NCBI RefSeq assembly: GCF_010730195.1 | Contig: NZ_AP022613.1 | Span: 744,001 to 808,000, forward strand | Reading direction: 5' to 3' | Origin: Mycobacterium conspicuum | GTDB lineage: Bacteria; Actinomycetota; Actinomycetes; Mycobacteriales; Mycobacteriaceae | Length of the DNA: 64,000 bases | In this document: in pieces, positions 17,788 through 25,918 of the stretch | How positions within the stretch are numbered: the first letter of the stretch is position 1 | How the letters are laid out: every line of letters begins with the position of its first letter | Translations under genes and position numbers: made by a program | Notes under the pieces: generated by a model | Databases searched by the model: none | Seen by the model: only the letters and a program-made list of their open reading frames with translations | What the model was told of the DNA's origin: nothing

Positions 17788-19524
17788 ATGAAGCCGGATT
17801 ACGACGTCCTGATCATCGGTTCAGGTTTCGGGGGGAGCGTCAGCGCTTTGCGGCTGACGGAAAAGGGCTATCGCGTCGGCGTCCTGGAAGCCGGCCGGCG
17901 CTTCGCGGACGAGGAGTTCGCCAAGACATCCTGGGACCTGCGCAAGTTCCTGTGGGCGCCGCGGCTGGGCTGCTACGGCATCCAGCGGATCCACCCGCTG
18001 CGCAACGTGATGATCCTGGCCGGCGCCGGGGTGGGCGGCGGATCGCTGAACTACGCCAACACGTTGTATGTGCCCCCCGAGCCGTTCTTCGCCGACCGGC
18101 AGTGGTCGCACATCACCGACTGGCGCAGCGAGCTGGCGCCGCATTACGACCAGGCGCAACGGATGTTGGGCGTGGTGGTAAACCCGACCTTCACCGACGC
18201 GGACCGCATCGTCAAAGAGGTCGCCGACGAGATGGGTTGCGGGGACACCTGGGTGCCGACGCCCGTTGGGGTGTTCTTCGGTCCCGACGGCACCAAGACG
18301 CCGGGCAAGACCGTGCCCGACCCGTATTTCGGCGGGGTCGGACCGGCGCGGACCGGCTGCCTGGAATGCGGTGCCTGCATGACGGGCTGCCGCTACGGCG
18401 CTAAGAACACGCTGCTGAAGAACTATCTCGGTCTCGCGGAATCGGCAGGCGCACAAGTCATTCCGATGACAACGGTCAAGGGTTTCGAGCAGCGGTCCGA
18501 CGGACTTTGGGAGGTGCGTACCGTCCGCACCGGCAGCTGGCTGCGCAGGGAGCGGCGCACGTTCACCGCCACGTACCTGATCGTGGCCGCTGGCACCTGG
18601 GGCACGCAGCACCTGCTGTTCAAGATGCGCGACAAGGGCAAGCTGCCCCGGCTTTCGAAGCGGTTGGGCATGCTGACCCGGACCAACTCCGAGTCGATCG
18701 TGGGGGCTGGTCGGCTGGCCGTCGCACCGGATTTGGACCTCACGCACGGCGTGGCGATCACCTCGTCGATCCACCCGACGCCGGACACGCACGTCGAGCC
18801 GGTCCGGTACGGCAAGGGATCCAACGCGATGGGGTTGCTGCAAACCCTGATGACCGACGGCCCCGGGCCGGAGGGCACGGACCTGCCGCGCTGGCGACAG
18901 TTGCTGGACCAGGCCCGCGAAGACCCCCGCGCCACGCTGCGGCTGCTGAACCCCCGCCAGTGGAGCGAGCGGACGATGATCGCGCTGGTGATGCAGCACC
19001 TGGACAACTCGATCACCACGTTCACCAAGCGCGGGAAGCTGGGCATCCGCTGGTACACCAGCAAACAGGGGCACGGCGCACCGAACCCGACCTGGATCCC
19101 CGTCGGCAACGCGGTGACCCGCCGGATCGCCGCCAAGATCGACGGGGTGGCCGGCGGCACCTGGGGCGAGCTGTTCAACATCCCGCTGACCGCGCACTTC
19201 CTCGGTGGCGCGGTGATCGGTGACAGCGCCGAACACGGCGTCATCGACCCGTACCACCGGGTCTACGGCTACCCGACGCTGTTCGTGGTGGACGGGGCCG
19301 CGATCTCGGCGAACCTGGGCGTCAACCCGTCGCTGTCCATCACCGCGCAGGCCGAGCGGGCCGCCTCGCTGTGGCCGAACAAGGGCGAGATCGACCAGCG
19401 GCCGCTGCAGGGGGACACCTACCGCAGGCTGGAGCCGATCCCGCCCGCGCACCCGGTGGTGCCGGACACGGCGCCGGGCGCGCTGCGCTGGCTGCCGATC
19501 GACCCGATCAGCAGCGCCGGGTGA
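17788..19524 (+). CDS. choD: Cholesterol oxidase-like GMC flavoprotein ChoD
   Basis: 578 residues, the same length and nearly the same sequence as Rv3409c. It starts MKPDYDVLIIGSGFGGSVSA (FAD-binding GxGxxG). GAGVGGGSLNYAN is the GMC flavin motif. A segment CLECGACMTGCRYGAKN carries a cysteine cluster typical of this actinobacterial subgroup, and NLGVNPSLSI lies near the C-terminus. It is annotated as cholesterol oxidase, but whether it is the main cholesterol oxidase in mycobacteria is doubtful, since 3-beta-HSD does that step. Attenuation of choD mutants in M. tuberculosis is reported. There is no signal peptide. In M. tuberculosis it follows guaB3 directly; here the FAAL-PKS block separates them. 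Confidence 0.95.
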   Translation: MKPDYDVLIIGSGFGGSVSALRLTEKGYRVGVLEAGRRFADEEFAKTSWDLRKFLWAPRLGCYGIQRIHPLRNVMILAGAGVGGGSLNYANTLYVPPEPFFADRQWSHITDWRSELAPHYDQAQRMLGVVVNPTFTDADRIVKEVADEMGCGDTWVPTPVGVFFGPDGTKTPGKTVPDPYFGGVGPARTGCLECGACMTGCRYGAKNTLLKNYLGLAESAGAQVIPMTTVKGFEQRSDGLWEVRTVRTGSWLRRERRTFTATYLIVAAGTWGTQHLLFKMRDKGKLPRLSKRLGMLTRTNSESIVGAGRLAVAPDLDLTHGVAITSSIHPTPDTHVEPVRYGKGSNAMGLLQTLMTDGPGPEGTDLPRWRQLLDQAREDPRATLRLLNPRQWSERTMIALVMQHLDNSITTFTKRGKLGIRWYTSKQGHGAPNPTWIPVGNAVTRRIAAKIDGVAGGTWGELFNIPLTAHFLGGAVIGDSAEHGVIDPYHRVYGYPTLFVVDGAAISANLGVNPSLSITAQAERAASLWPNKGEIDQRPLQGDTYRRLEPIPPAHPVVPDTAPGALRWLPIDPISSAG

Positions 19525-19528
19525 CGAT

Positions 19529-20440
19529 TCAGCTCGCGAGCGCCGTCAGCGGCGCGCCGCTGACCACTCGGCTGCGTTGCCCGTGCACGTTGACGGGTAC
19601 GTCGCCCATCAGGGTGACCCGATGCATGAGCCGATGCTGGTTGTCGTAATCGTCGATCGCCCGGTGCTGAGTTGCCTGGTTGTCCCAGATGGCGACGTCG
19701 CCTAGATCCCAATTCCAGCGAATCGTGTTCTCGGGCATCGTGATTCGTCGCTGCAGCAGTTCCAGCAGCATGGTCGACTCGTAGCTGTCCAGGCCGACGA
19801 AGCCGCGCACGAAATTACCCGCCACCAGCGTGCGCTCACCGGTCTCCGGGTGCACCCGAACCACGGGATGCTCGGTGCGGTAATCCGCCTTCTCGAAGGC
19901 CTGCCGGAATGCGCGCTGAGCTTCTGTCATCGAAGCCGTCGACGTGGTGGCTTCAGCATCCACGTAGTCGTAGCGGTTGGTGTGCAGCGCCCACAGGTTG
20001 TCGACGAACCACTTGAGCGGCTCGGGCAGGGCGTCGTAGGCCGCCGCGGTGGAGGCCCAGAGCGTCGAGCCGCCGTAGCTGGGCAGCGTGACCGCGCGCA
20101 GGATCGAGGCCGAGGGATAGTTCGCCACAAAGGTGACGTCGGTGTGCCAGCGCGTCGCCTTGCCGTAGTCGGAGTTGATCGGCGTGATGATCGGGGCATC
20201 GGCGGCGGCCAAGACACCGGCGGCGGGATGGCCGATCGGCGTGCCCAGCAGCCGGGCGAACGCGAGTTGCTGCTCGTCGTCGAGGTGGTGCTGGCCACGG
20301 AAGAAGATCACCTTGTAGGAAAGCAACGCGTCCCGGATCTCCTCAACGGTGTCCGGATCGAGGTCACCGCCCAGGTGCACCCCGTCGATGCGCGCGCCGA
20401 TCTGGCTGCCCAGTTTGGTGACGGTGATCTGGTCGGTCAT
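19529..20440 (-). CDS. Fe(II)/2-oxoglutarate-dependent alkyl sulfatase (Rv3406 type)
   Basis: 303 residues of the TauD/TfdA family. The facial triad is His99-x-Asp101 (RWHTDVTF) and distal His259 (ATQHRAIDDY), followed by the 2-oxoglutarate-binding Arg region HRLMHRVTLMGD. Rv3406 oxidatively cleaves alkyl sulfates to aldehyde and sulfate, and it is known to oxidise the DprE1 inhibitor TCA1. I chose ATG 20440 (MTDQITV) to match Rv3406 (MTDLITV); the frame extends seven codons upstream. An insertion near residue 163 (EATTSTAS) makes it a little longer than Rv3406. It is divergent from its TetR repressor across a 63-bp region with two operators. Confidence 0.92.
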   Translation of the reverse strand: MTDQITVTKLGSQIGARIDGVHLGGDLDPDTVEEIRDALLSYKVIFFRGQHHLDDEQQLAFARLLGTPIGHPAAGVLAAADAPIITPINSDYGKATRWHTDVTFVANYPSASILRAVTLPSYGGSTLWASTAAAYDALPEPLKWFVDNLWALHTNRYDYVDAEATTSTASMTEAQRAFRQAFEKADYRTEHPVVRVHPETGERTLVAGNFVRGFVGLDSYESTMLLELLQRRITMPENTIRWNWDLGDVAIWDNQATQHRAIDDYDNQHRLMHRVTLMGDVPVNVHGQRSRVVSGAPLTALAS

Positions 20441-20467
20441 TGCTCTCGTCCTTTTAGCCACAGTTAG

Positions 20468-20512
20468 ATGTAGTCAGCTGACTACATGCGCTAGTGTAGT
20501 CACATGACTACG
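20468..20512. promoter_or_regulatory. Two TetR operators, TGTAGTCA-N2-TGACTAC(A/G)
   Basis: Site 1 (20468-20487) is a perfect 20-bp palindrome built on TGTAGTCA and TGACTACA. Site 2 (20495-20512) is the same with a single end mismatch, 26 bp away. Site 2 covers the ATG of the TetR gene (20504), and site 1 lies between the two divergent genes. This arrangement supports repression of both the dioxygenase and the repressor itself, as known for Rv3405c-Rv3406. Confidence 0.85.
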
Positions 20513-21070
20513 CGTTCGGCAAGTGCCACCCGCAACATTCCCACCGGGCGGGAAGAGGTCGCCGCGGCGATCCTGGAGGCCGCCACCGGGTTGTTCGCGG
20601 AGCGAGGCCCGGCCGCGACGTCGATCCGCGACATCGCCGCCCGCTCGAAGGTCAACCATGGACTGGTGTTTCGGCACTTCGGCACCAAGGACCAACTCGT
20701 CGGCGCCGTGCTCGATCACCTCAGCGCGACCACGAACAGCTTGCGGCGAACCGACGCGTCGCCCGCGCAGGTGCAGCGATCCGTCGACCGGCACATGCGG
20801 GTGATCGCGCGCGCGTTGCTCGACGGATATCCGGTGGGGCAGCTGCAGACGCAGTTCCCCGGCATGTCGCAACTGCTCGACGGCATACGCCCGCGCCACA
20901 CCGACGACCGCAGCGCGCGGCTGGCGCTCGCCAATGCCGCTGCCCTGCAATTCGGTTGGCGGCTGTTCGAGCCCTTCCTGCGGGCGTCGACCGGTCTCGA
21001 CGAGCTGACCGACGACGAATTGCGCGCGGCGATCGACGGCGAGGTCGGCCGCATTCTCGAACCCCACTAA
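20504..21070 (+). CDS. TetR-family repressor (Rv3405c homologue)
   Basis: 188 residues. The N-terminal helix-turn-helix is AILEAATGLFAERGPAATSI followed by IAARSKVNHGLVFRHFGTKD, and the remainder is the ligand-binding helical domain. The orthologue Rv3405c represses Rv3406. No ribosome site precedes ATG 20504 and the start lies inside an operator palindrome, so translation is probably leaderless. It is divergent from the dioxygenase. Confidence 0.93.
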   Translation: MTTRSASATRNIPTGREEVAAAILEAATGLFAERGPAATSIRDIAARSKVNHGLVFRHFGTKDQLVGAVLDHLSATTNSLRRTDASPAQVQRSVDRHMRVIARALLDGYPVGQLQTQFPGMSQLLDGIRPRHTDDRSARLALANAAALQFGWRLFEPFLRASTGLDELTDDELRAAIDGEVGRILEPH

Positions 21071-21090
21071 ACGCGCGGGCGCGTTAGCTG

Positions 21091-21111
21091 CGGCGCAAGG
21101 ATTCCGCAAGC
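21091..21111 (+). promoter_or_regulatory. Spaced CGCAAG direct repeat, second copy
   Basis: CGCAAG-GATTC-CGCAAG with CGG before and C after. It is identical to the element at 1868-1888 except for one base. It lies 43 bp before the ATG at 21155. A TAGT/GGATAG stretch just downstream could serve as a -10 region. Confidence 0.45.
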
Positions 21112-21154
21112 ATCAGCCAAGAACCCGGATAGTGCCGTCGCGGATTCTCGTGCC

Positions 21155-21802
21155 ATGCGAACGGCAAGGCGGATAGCGCTACTGGGCATCGTCGGAGTGA
21201 TCGGATTCTGCGGTGCCACAACCACAGTCACACCCACGGCGCACGCCGCGCCGTCCCCACGCCGCGACGGCCAGATGTACGGCGATCCCGGTGCCGCGGC
21301 GCCGTTTTGGCGCCGGCAGCACGGTTCCAACTGCGGGGAGATGGCCGCGGCCGACGTGATCGGCGAGGTGACCGGTCGTGAGCCCGACGAGCAGCAGATC
21401 AATGCCACCGCGCAGAGCACCCAGAGCATCGCGCACCCCGGGCCGATCTGGACGCCCGGGGGCTCGACGAACAGCATGGACATCGCGCTGCTGCTGGCAC
21501 GCTACGGCGTCGGATCCGACGCCGCGCCCAGCTCGATCGGGGCAATCGAACAGGCGCTGGCTCGGGGGCACAAGGTGATCGCCGGCGCCAACGGCCCGAT
21601 CCTGTGGAACGAGCGCGGCGACCGCTCCAAGCAAGACCACTTCGTCGTCGTCACGGGCATCGAAATAAAGGGGGACACCAACGCGGATGTGGTGCACCTC
21701 AACGACAGTGGCAACAATGCCGGCCGCGACGAGCAGGTCCCCCTCGCCGTGTTCGAGCGATCGTGGGCCACCAGCGGTAACTACGCCATTGTCACCAGGT
21801 AG
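21155..21802 (+). CDS. Exported C39-like cysteine peptidase
   Basis: 215 residues with a clear signal peptide (MRTARR, hydrophobic core, TPTAHA, cleavage before APSPRR). The mature part fits a papain-like C39-type fold: Cys60 in GSNCGEMAAADVIG, His162 in KQDHFVVVTGIE, and Asn183/Asp184 in HLNDSG as the third member. It probably acts outside the membrane on peptides or peptidoglycan-linked substrates. No transporter domain is fused, so it is not a bacteriocin exporter. The M. tuberculosis genes Rv3402c-Rv3404c, which lie between Rv3401 and Rv3405c there, are absent here. The promoter shares the CGCAAG repeat with the exported protein at 1945. Confidence 0.7.
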   Translation: MRTARRIALLGIVGVIGFCGATTTVTPTAHAAPSPRRDGQMYGDPGAAAPFWRRQHGSNCGEMAAADVIGEVTGREPDEQQINATAQSTQSIAHPGPIWTPGGSTNSMDIALLLARYGVGSDAAPSSIGAIEQALARGHKVIAGANGPILWNERGDRSKQDHFVVVTGIEIKGDTNADVVHLNDSGNNAGRDEQVPLAVFERSWATSGNYAIVTR

Positions 21803-21817
21803 CCCGCTGGCTACCGC

Positions 21818-24190
21818 CTAAATCGTGGGGGTCCCGGACAGGGCCCGCCGGTGCATCGGCTCGCGGCCGGGCGGCTGGGGCGGTGGCGGCAGCAACGGCT
21901 TACGCGGTTGCACCGCAATGGTTGTCGGCGCATCCGTACAGAGCGTGAGTTCTTCGCCGGCATGGCGGATGGTCAACTCGGTGCCGGGACCGTCGCGCAG
22001 GGTGTAGGTGACGTCGGAGTGGTTGGCGTCGACGGTGAGCCGGAACTCGCGCCAGCGCAACCGGAACCGCAGGCAGGAGATGCCGTCGGGCAGATGGGGA
22101 TTGATGTCGAGGATGCCGTCGTCGTCGCGCAGGCCGCCGAAGCCCGCGACCAGCGCCATCCACGCCCCGGCCAGCGACGCCATATGCAGGCCGTCGCGGG
22201 TGTTGCTGTGCAGGTCGCGCAGGTCGATCAGCGCGGCCTCGTAGGCATAGTCGTGGGCGAGCTCCATGTGGCCGACGTCGGCGCACATCACCGCCTGGGT
22301 GCAGGCCGACAGCGAGGAGTCGCGCACGGTGCGCCGCTCGTAGTAGTCGACGTTGCGGGCCCGCTGTTCGGCCGTGAACGCGTGGCTTTGCCATTGCATG
22401 GCCAGCACCAGGTCGGCCTGCTTGATCACCTGCGCCGGATATAGGCGCACATAGGCCTCGTGCATCAGCAGCGGGTAGGTGGCGTTGGTTTCGAAATCCC
22501 ACTCCGCGAAGGTGGTGAAGCCCTCGCACTGCTGATGGACACCCAGTCCCTCGTCGTAGGGGATGTGGACCGCGTTGGCCGCGTCACGCCAGCAGGCCAT
22601 TTCTTCGGTGGTCACCCCCAGTGCCGCGCCGGCATCCGGATCACGAACGCAGGCGTCGGCGGCGGTGACCAGGTTGTGCGCCGCCATCAGGTTGGTGAAG
22701 ACGTTGTCGCGCACGATCGCGGTGTACTCGTCGGGGCCGGTGACGCCGTCGAGGTGCCAGACGCCGTGGCGATCGTGGTGCCCCAGCGACATCCACAGCC
22801 GGGCGGTTTCGACCAAAACCCTGAGGCCACAATCCTTTTCGAGGGATTGATCCCCGGTCACGATGCGGTACCGCTCGAAGGCCATCGCGATGTCGGCGTT
22901 GATGTGCCAGGCCGCGGTGCCGGCCGGCCAGTACGCCGAACACTCCTGCCCACGGATGGTGCGCCACGGGAAGGCCGCGCCATCGAGGCCGAGTTCGGCC
23001 GCCCGCTCCTTGGCGAGGTCCAATGTCGAGGCCCTCCACCGCAGCGCGTCGGCCACCGCGTGCGGCAGCGTGTAGGTGAGCACCGGGAGCACGAAACCCT
23101 CGGTGTCCCAGAAGGCGTGGCCGTCGTAGCCCGTCCCGGTGAGCCCCTTGCTGGGGATCGCCCGGCCTTCGGAGCGGGCGCTGGCCTGAACCAGGTGAAA
23201 AAGCCCGAACCGCACCGCTTGCTGGGATTCCGCGTCCCCCTCGACCTCGACGTCCGCGTTCTCCCAGAAGTCGTCGAGGTACTTGCGTTGCGCGTCCAGC
23301 AGTCCCTGCCATCCGCTGTAGCGCGCGCTGTGCAGGGCGGCGGCGGCCTGGTCGCGCAGGGCCGGGCGGGAGCGCAAGCTCGACCAGCCGTAGGCGATGT
23401 ATTTGACGATGCGCAGCTTCTGGCCCGGGCGCAGCCCGCAGATCACCGTGGTGCGCGCCAGGTCGGCGCGGGCGTCGGTGCTGAACTCCACCCGCCCGGG
23501 CACGTCGATCTCGTGATCCATCGCGGCGGCCATCATCAGGGCGCTGGCCCGGGTCCGGTGCATGAGAAGTGCTCCGGTCTCGGTGTTTTCGTGGTCGACG
23601 GCTTCCAGCGGGTTGTCCAGGATCGCCGCCACCCGCGGATCGGCCGAGGTTGCCGGCTGGTCCTCGTTGGTGACCAGCTCGGACTGCACGGTGACGCGAA
23701 CGAATTCGTCGACGGCCTCGACGCAGTACTCGATGGCCGCGACACTGCGCTGGGCCAGCGACACCAGCCGCGTCGACGTCACTTTGACCTGCTTGCCCGA
23801 CGGCGAACTCCAGTGCGCGTTGCGGGTCAGCGTCCCGGCGCGCATGTCCAGGACGCGCTCGTGGGAGAGCAGCTTGCCGTAGCGGACGTCGAACGGCTCG
23901 TCGCCGACCAGCAGGCGAATGATCTTGCCGTTGGTGACGTCGACGACGGTCTGGCCGGCCTCGGGATAGCCGTAGCCGGCCTCGGCGTACGGCAAGGGGC
24001 GGATCTCGTAGAACGAGTTGAGGTAGGTGCCCGGCAGGCCGTGCGGCTCGCCCTCGTCGAGGTTGCCGCGCAACCCGATGTGCCCATTGGCCAAGGCGAA
24101 CAGCGATTCCGACTGGGCGATCAGATTCAGATCCAGCCGGGTCTCGCGCACCTGCCACGGTTCGACGGGGAACGCGTCCTGGGTGATCAT
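21818..24190 (-). CDS. GH65 family disaccharide phosphorylase (Rv3401 homologue)
   Basis: 790 residues in the GH65 plan: N-terminal beta-sandwich (LFALANGHIGLRGNLDEGEP), linker, (alpha/alpha)6 barrel, small C-terminal sheet. The catalytic acid is Glu488 in GVTGPDEYTAIV. GH65 enzymes invert the anomeric centre, attacking trehalose, maltose or related glucosides with phosphate to give beta-glucose-1-phosphate. The sugar specificity cannot be read here. Its ATG overlaps the stop of the upstream beta-phosphoglucomutase (ATGA), which would convert the product to glucose-6-phosphate. The C-terminus carries a Pro-rich tail. Confidence 0.9.
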   Translation of the reverse strand: MITQDAFPVEPWQVRETRLDLNLIAQSESLFALANGHIGLRGNLDEGEPHGLPGTYLNSFYEIRPLPYAEAGYGYPEAGQTVVDVTNGKIIRLLVGDEPFDVRYGKLLSHERVLDMRAGTLTRNAHWSSPSGKQVKVTSTRLVSLAQRSVAAIEYCVEAVDEFVRVTVQSELVTNEDQPATSADPRVAAILDNPLEAVDHENTETGALLMHRTRASALMMAAAMDHEIDVPGRVEFSTDARADLARTTVICGLRPGQKLRIVKYIAYGWSSLRSRPALRDQAAAALHSARYSGWQGLLDAQRKYLDDFWENADVEVEGDAESQQAVRFGLFHLVQASARSEGRAIPSKGLTGTGYDGHAFWDTEGFVLPVLTYTLPHAVADALRWRASTLDLAKERAAELGLDGAAFPWRTIRGQECSAYWPAGTAAWHINADIAMAFERYRIVTGDQSLEKDCGLRVLVETARLWMSLGHHDRHGVWHLDGVTGPDEYTAIVRDNVFTNLMAAHNLVTAADACVRDPDAGAALGVTTEEMACWRDAANAVHIPYDEGLGVHQQCEGFTTFAEWDFETNATYPLLMHEAYVRLYPAQVIKQADLVLAMQWQSHAFTAEQRARNVDYYERRTVRDSSLSACTQAVMCADVGHMELAHDYAYEAALIDLRDLHSNTRDGLHMASLAGAWMALVAGFGGLRDDDGILDINPHLPDGISCLRFRLRWREFRLTVDANHSDVTYTLRDGPGTELTIRHAGEELTLCTDAPTTIAVQPRKPLLPPPPQPPGREPMHRRALSGTPTI

Positions 24191-24939
24191 GACCGCAGCA
24201 ATTCGGCCAGGTCGGTCACCACCACGTCGGCGCCGCTGCGGCGCAAGTCCTCGGCCTGGCCCACTCTGTCTACTCCCACCACGTAGCCGAAGTTACCGGC
24301 ATGACCGGCCTGCACGCCGGATAACGCGTCCTCGAATACGGCGGCCGCGTCGGGGGGCACGTCGAGCAGCTGCGCCCCGCGCAGGTAGCAATCGGGGGCC
24401 GGCTTGCCCTTGATGTGCTCCTCGCGCAACGTGATCCCGTCCACGCGCTGTTGGACGAACCGGTCCAGACCGGTGATCTCGAGGACCTCGCGGGTGTTGG
24501 CGCTCGAGGACACCACGGCGATCCCCAGACCCGCGGCCGAGACCGCCTCCAGGTAGCGCCGCGAGCCGTCGAACACCTCGACGCCGTCTCGTTCCAGGAC
24601 CTTCTGGAACGCGTCGTTCTTGCGGTTGCCCAGCCCGTAGATCGTTTCCTTGTCGCCGGAGTCGTCGGGGTTGCCCTCGGGCAGCTCGATTCCCCGGCTG
24701 TCCAGAAACGACTTCACGCCGTCTTCGCGTTTCTTGCCGTCGACGTATTTGCGGTAGTCCGCGCCGGCGTCGAACGGGACGAATTGGTCCCCGGTGCGCT
24801 CGGCCCGCTGCTGCAGGAAGGCGTCGAACATGGCCTTCCATGCCTTGGTATGCACGCTGGCGGTGTCGGTGAGCACGCCGTCGAGGTCGAACAGGCACGC
24901 ACGCACCTTGTCGGGCAGACCCAGCACGGGGGACCTCAC
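24187..24939 (-). CDS. Beta-phosphoglucomutase-like HAD enzyme (Rv3400 homologue)
   Basis: 250 residues of the HAD superfamily. CLFDLDGVLTDT holds the nucleophile/acid Asp pair. VVSSSANT is motif II, GKPAPDCYL is motif III with its Lys, and FEDALSGVQAG is motif IV. The product converts beta-glucose-1-phosphate to glucose-6-phosphate and matches the GH65 gene downstream. Rv3400 starts about 14 residues earlier (MANWYRP...). The equivalent codons exist here from ATG 24979 (MVEWYRPTTPQPE) but are one base out of frame, so GTG 24939 is the usable start unless the base near 24940 is an error. Confidence 0.9.
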   Translation of the reverse strand: MRSPVLGLPDKVRACLFDLDGVLTDTASVHTKAWKAMFDAFLQQRAERTGDQFVPFDAGADYRKYVDGKKREDGVKSFLDSRGIELPEGNPDDSGDKETIYGLGNRKNDAFQKVLERDGVEVFDGSRRYLEAVSAAGLGIAVVSSSANTREVLEITGLDRFVQQRVDGITLREEHIKGKPAPDCYLRGAQLLDVPPDAAAVFEDALSGVQAGHAGNFGYVVGVDRVGQAEDLRRSGADVVVTDLAELLRS

Positions 24940-25108
24940 TCTCGGGTTGCGGAGTAGTCGGGCGATACCACTCCACCATGCTTGGCTGCGCGTCGCCAGA
25001 GATGTCGGGGTCGAGTCGACCGGCGAGGCCTGCGCGGAGCGTCGACGCGAGAATCAGGTTCGGGCCAAGAACAGCAAGTACCCGACGGCGGTCAGGATCG
25101 CGTGGGCT

Positions 25109-25918
25109 TCAGCCGCCGATCGCGCGCGCCAGACCCTGGACCACTCGCAGTCGTCCGTCCGCCAGGGCGACGGTGAGGTTTTCGGCCTTGCGCGCGAAGT
25201 CGGTGACGAACGCGTGCAATCCCAGCGGGCTCGGTGGCTGGGAGAGCATGGCTTTCATGAGCGCCCCGGCCTGGTCGGTGAGGTCGTTCCACTGCTCGAC
25301 GTCGAAGCCGGCGGAATCGACGGCGCCGCGCAACTCGTCGCCGGCGACCAGGTGGCTGTATTCGGGCAGGTCGGCCCACGGCAGGGGGTAGTCGAGTTCG
25401 GCTCCGTCACCAATCACGATGTCCCACAGTGCAAGTCGTCCTCCGCTCACCAGCACCCGGCGGGCCTCGGAGTACAGGCGGCCCTTGTCGGCCACGTTCA
25501 TCTGCACATGCTGGCTGATCGCGACGTCGAAAGTGCCGTCGGGAAAGGGAAGTTCGGTAACGTCCGCCTGGCGCACGGATATCCGGTCGTCGAGTCCGAC
25601 GAGTCGATTGAGCCAGCGGTTCGTGTCGCTGTATTCGTCGGTGAGGTCCACGGCGGTCACCGAGCAGCCGCAGTGGTCCGCGACGTAGCGGGCGGTGCCG
25701 CCGACGCCGCTGCCGGCGTCGAGCACCGAACTCGCAGCGGTGATCCCGGCCAGGTCCACCAGCTGGCTGGTGGCGATGCGGCCCATGGTGTGGAAGTCCT
25801 CCAGCATGGCCAGGTCCGCGGGTGCGAGGTGGCCGAGGTCCTTGCCGGCGGCGATGAGTGCCTGCTCGATGTTGTCGCGCGACAGGCCGGTCGAGTATTG
25901 CTCGGCGATGGTATTCAT
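25109..25918 (-). CDS. SAM-dependent methyltransferase, class I
   Basis: 269 residues. Motif I is VLDAGSGVGGTARYVA, then VDLTDEY for the ribose-binding acid, followed by QADVTELPFPDGTFDVAISQ. It resembles the UbiE/glycine-sarcosine-type small-molecule methyltransferases. ATG 25918 overlaps the stop of the preceding methyltransferase (ATGA). Together with that gene and the MFS pump it forms one operon. The substrate is unknown, and a role in modifying a metabolite that the pump exports is inference. Confidence 0.85.
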   Translation of the reverse strand: MNTIAEQYSTGLSRDNIEQALIAAGKDLGHLAPADLAMLEDFHTMGRIATSQLVDLAGITAASSVLDAGSGVGGTARYVADHCGCSVTAVDLTDEYSDTNRWLNRLVGLDDRISVRQADVTELPFPDGTFDVAISQHVQMNVADKGRLYSEARRVLVSGGRLALWDIVIGDGAELDYPLPWADLPEYSHLVAGDELRGAVDSAGFDVEQWNDLTDQAGALMKAMLSQPPSPLGLHAFVTDFARKAENLTVALADGRLRVVQGLARAIGG

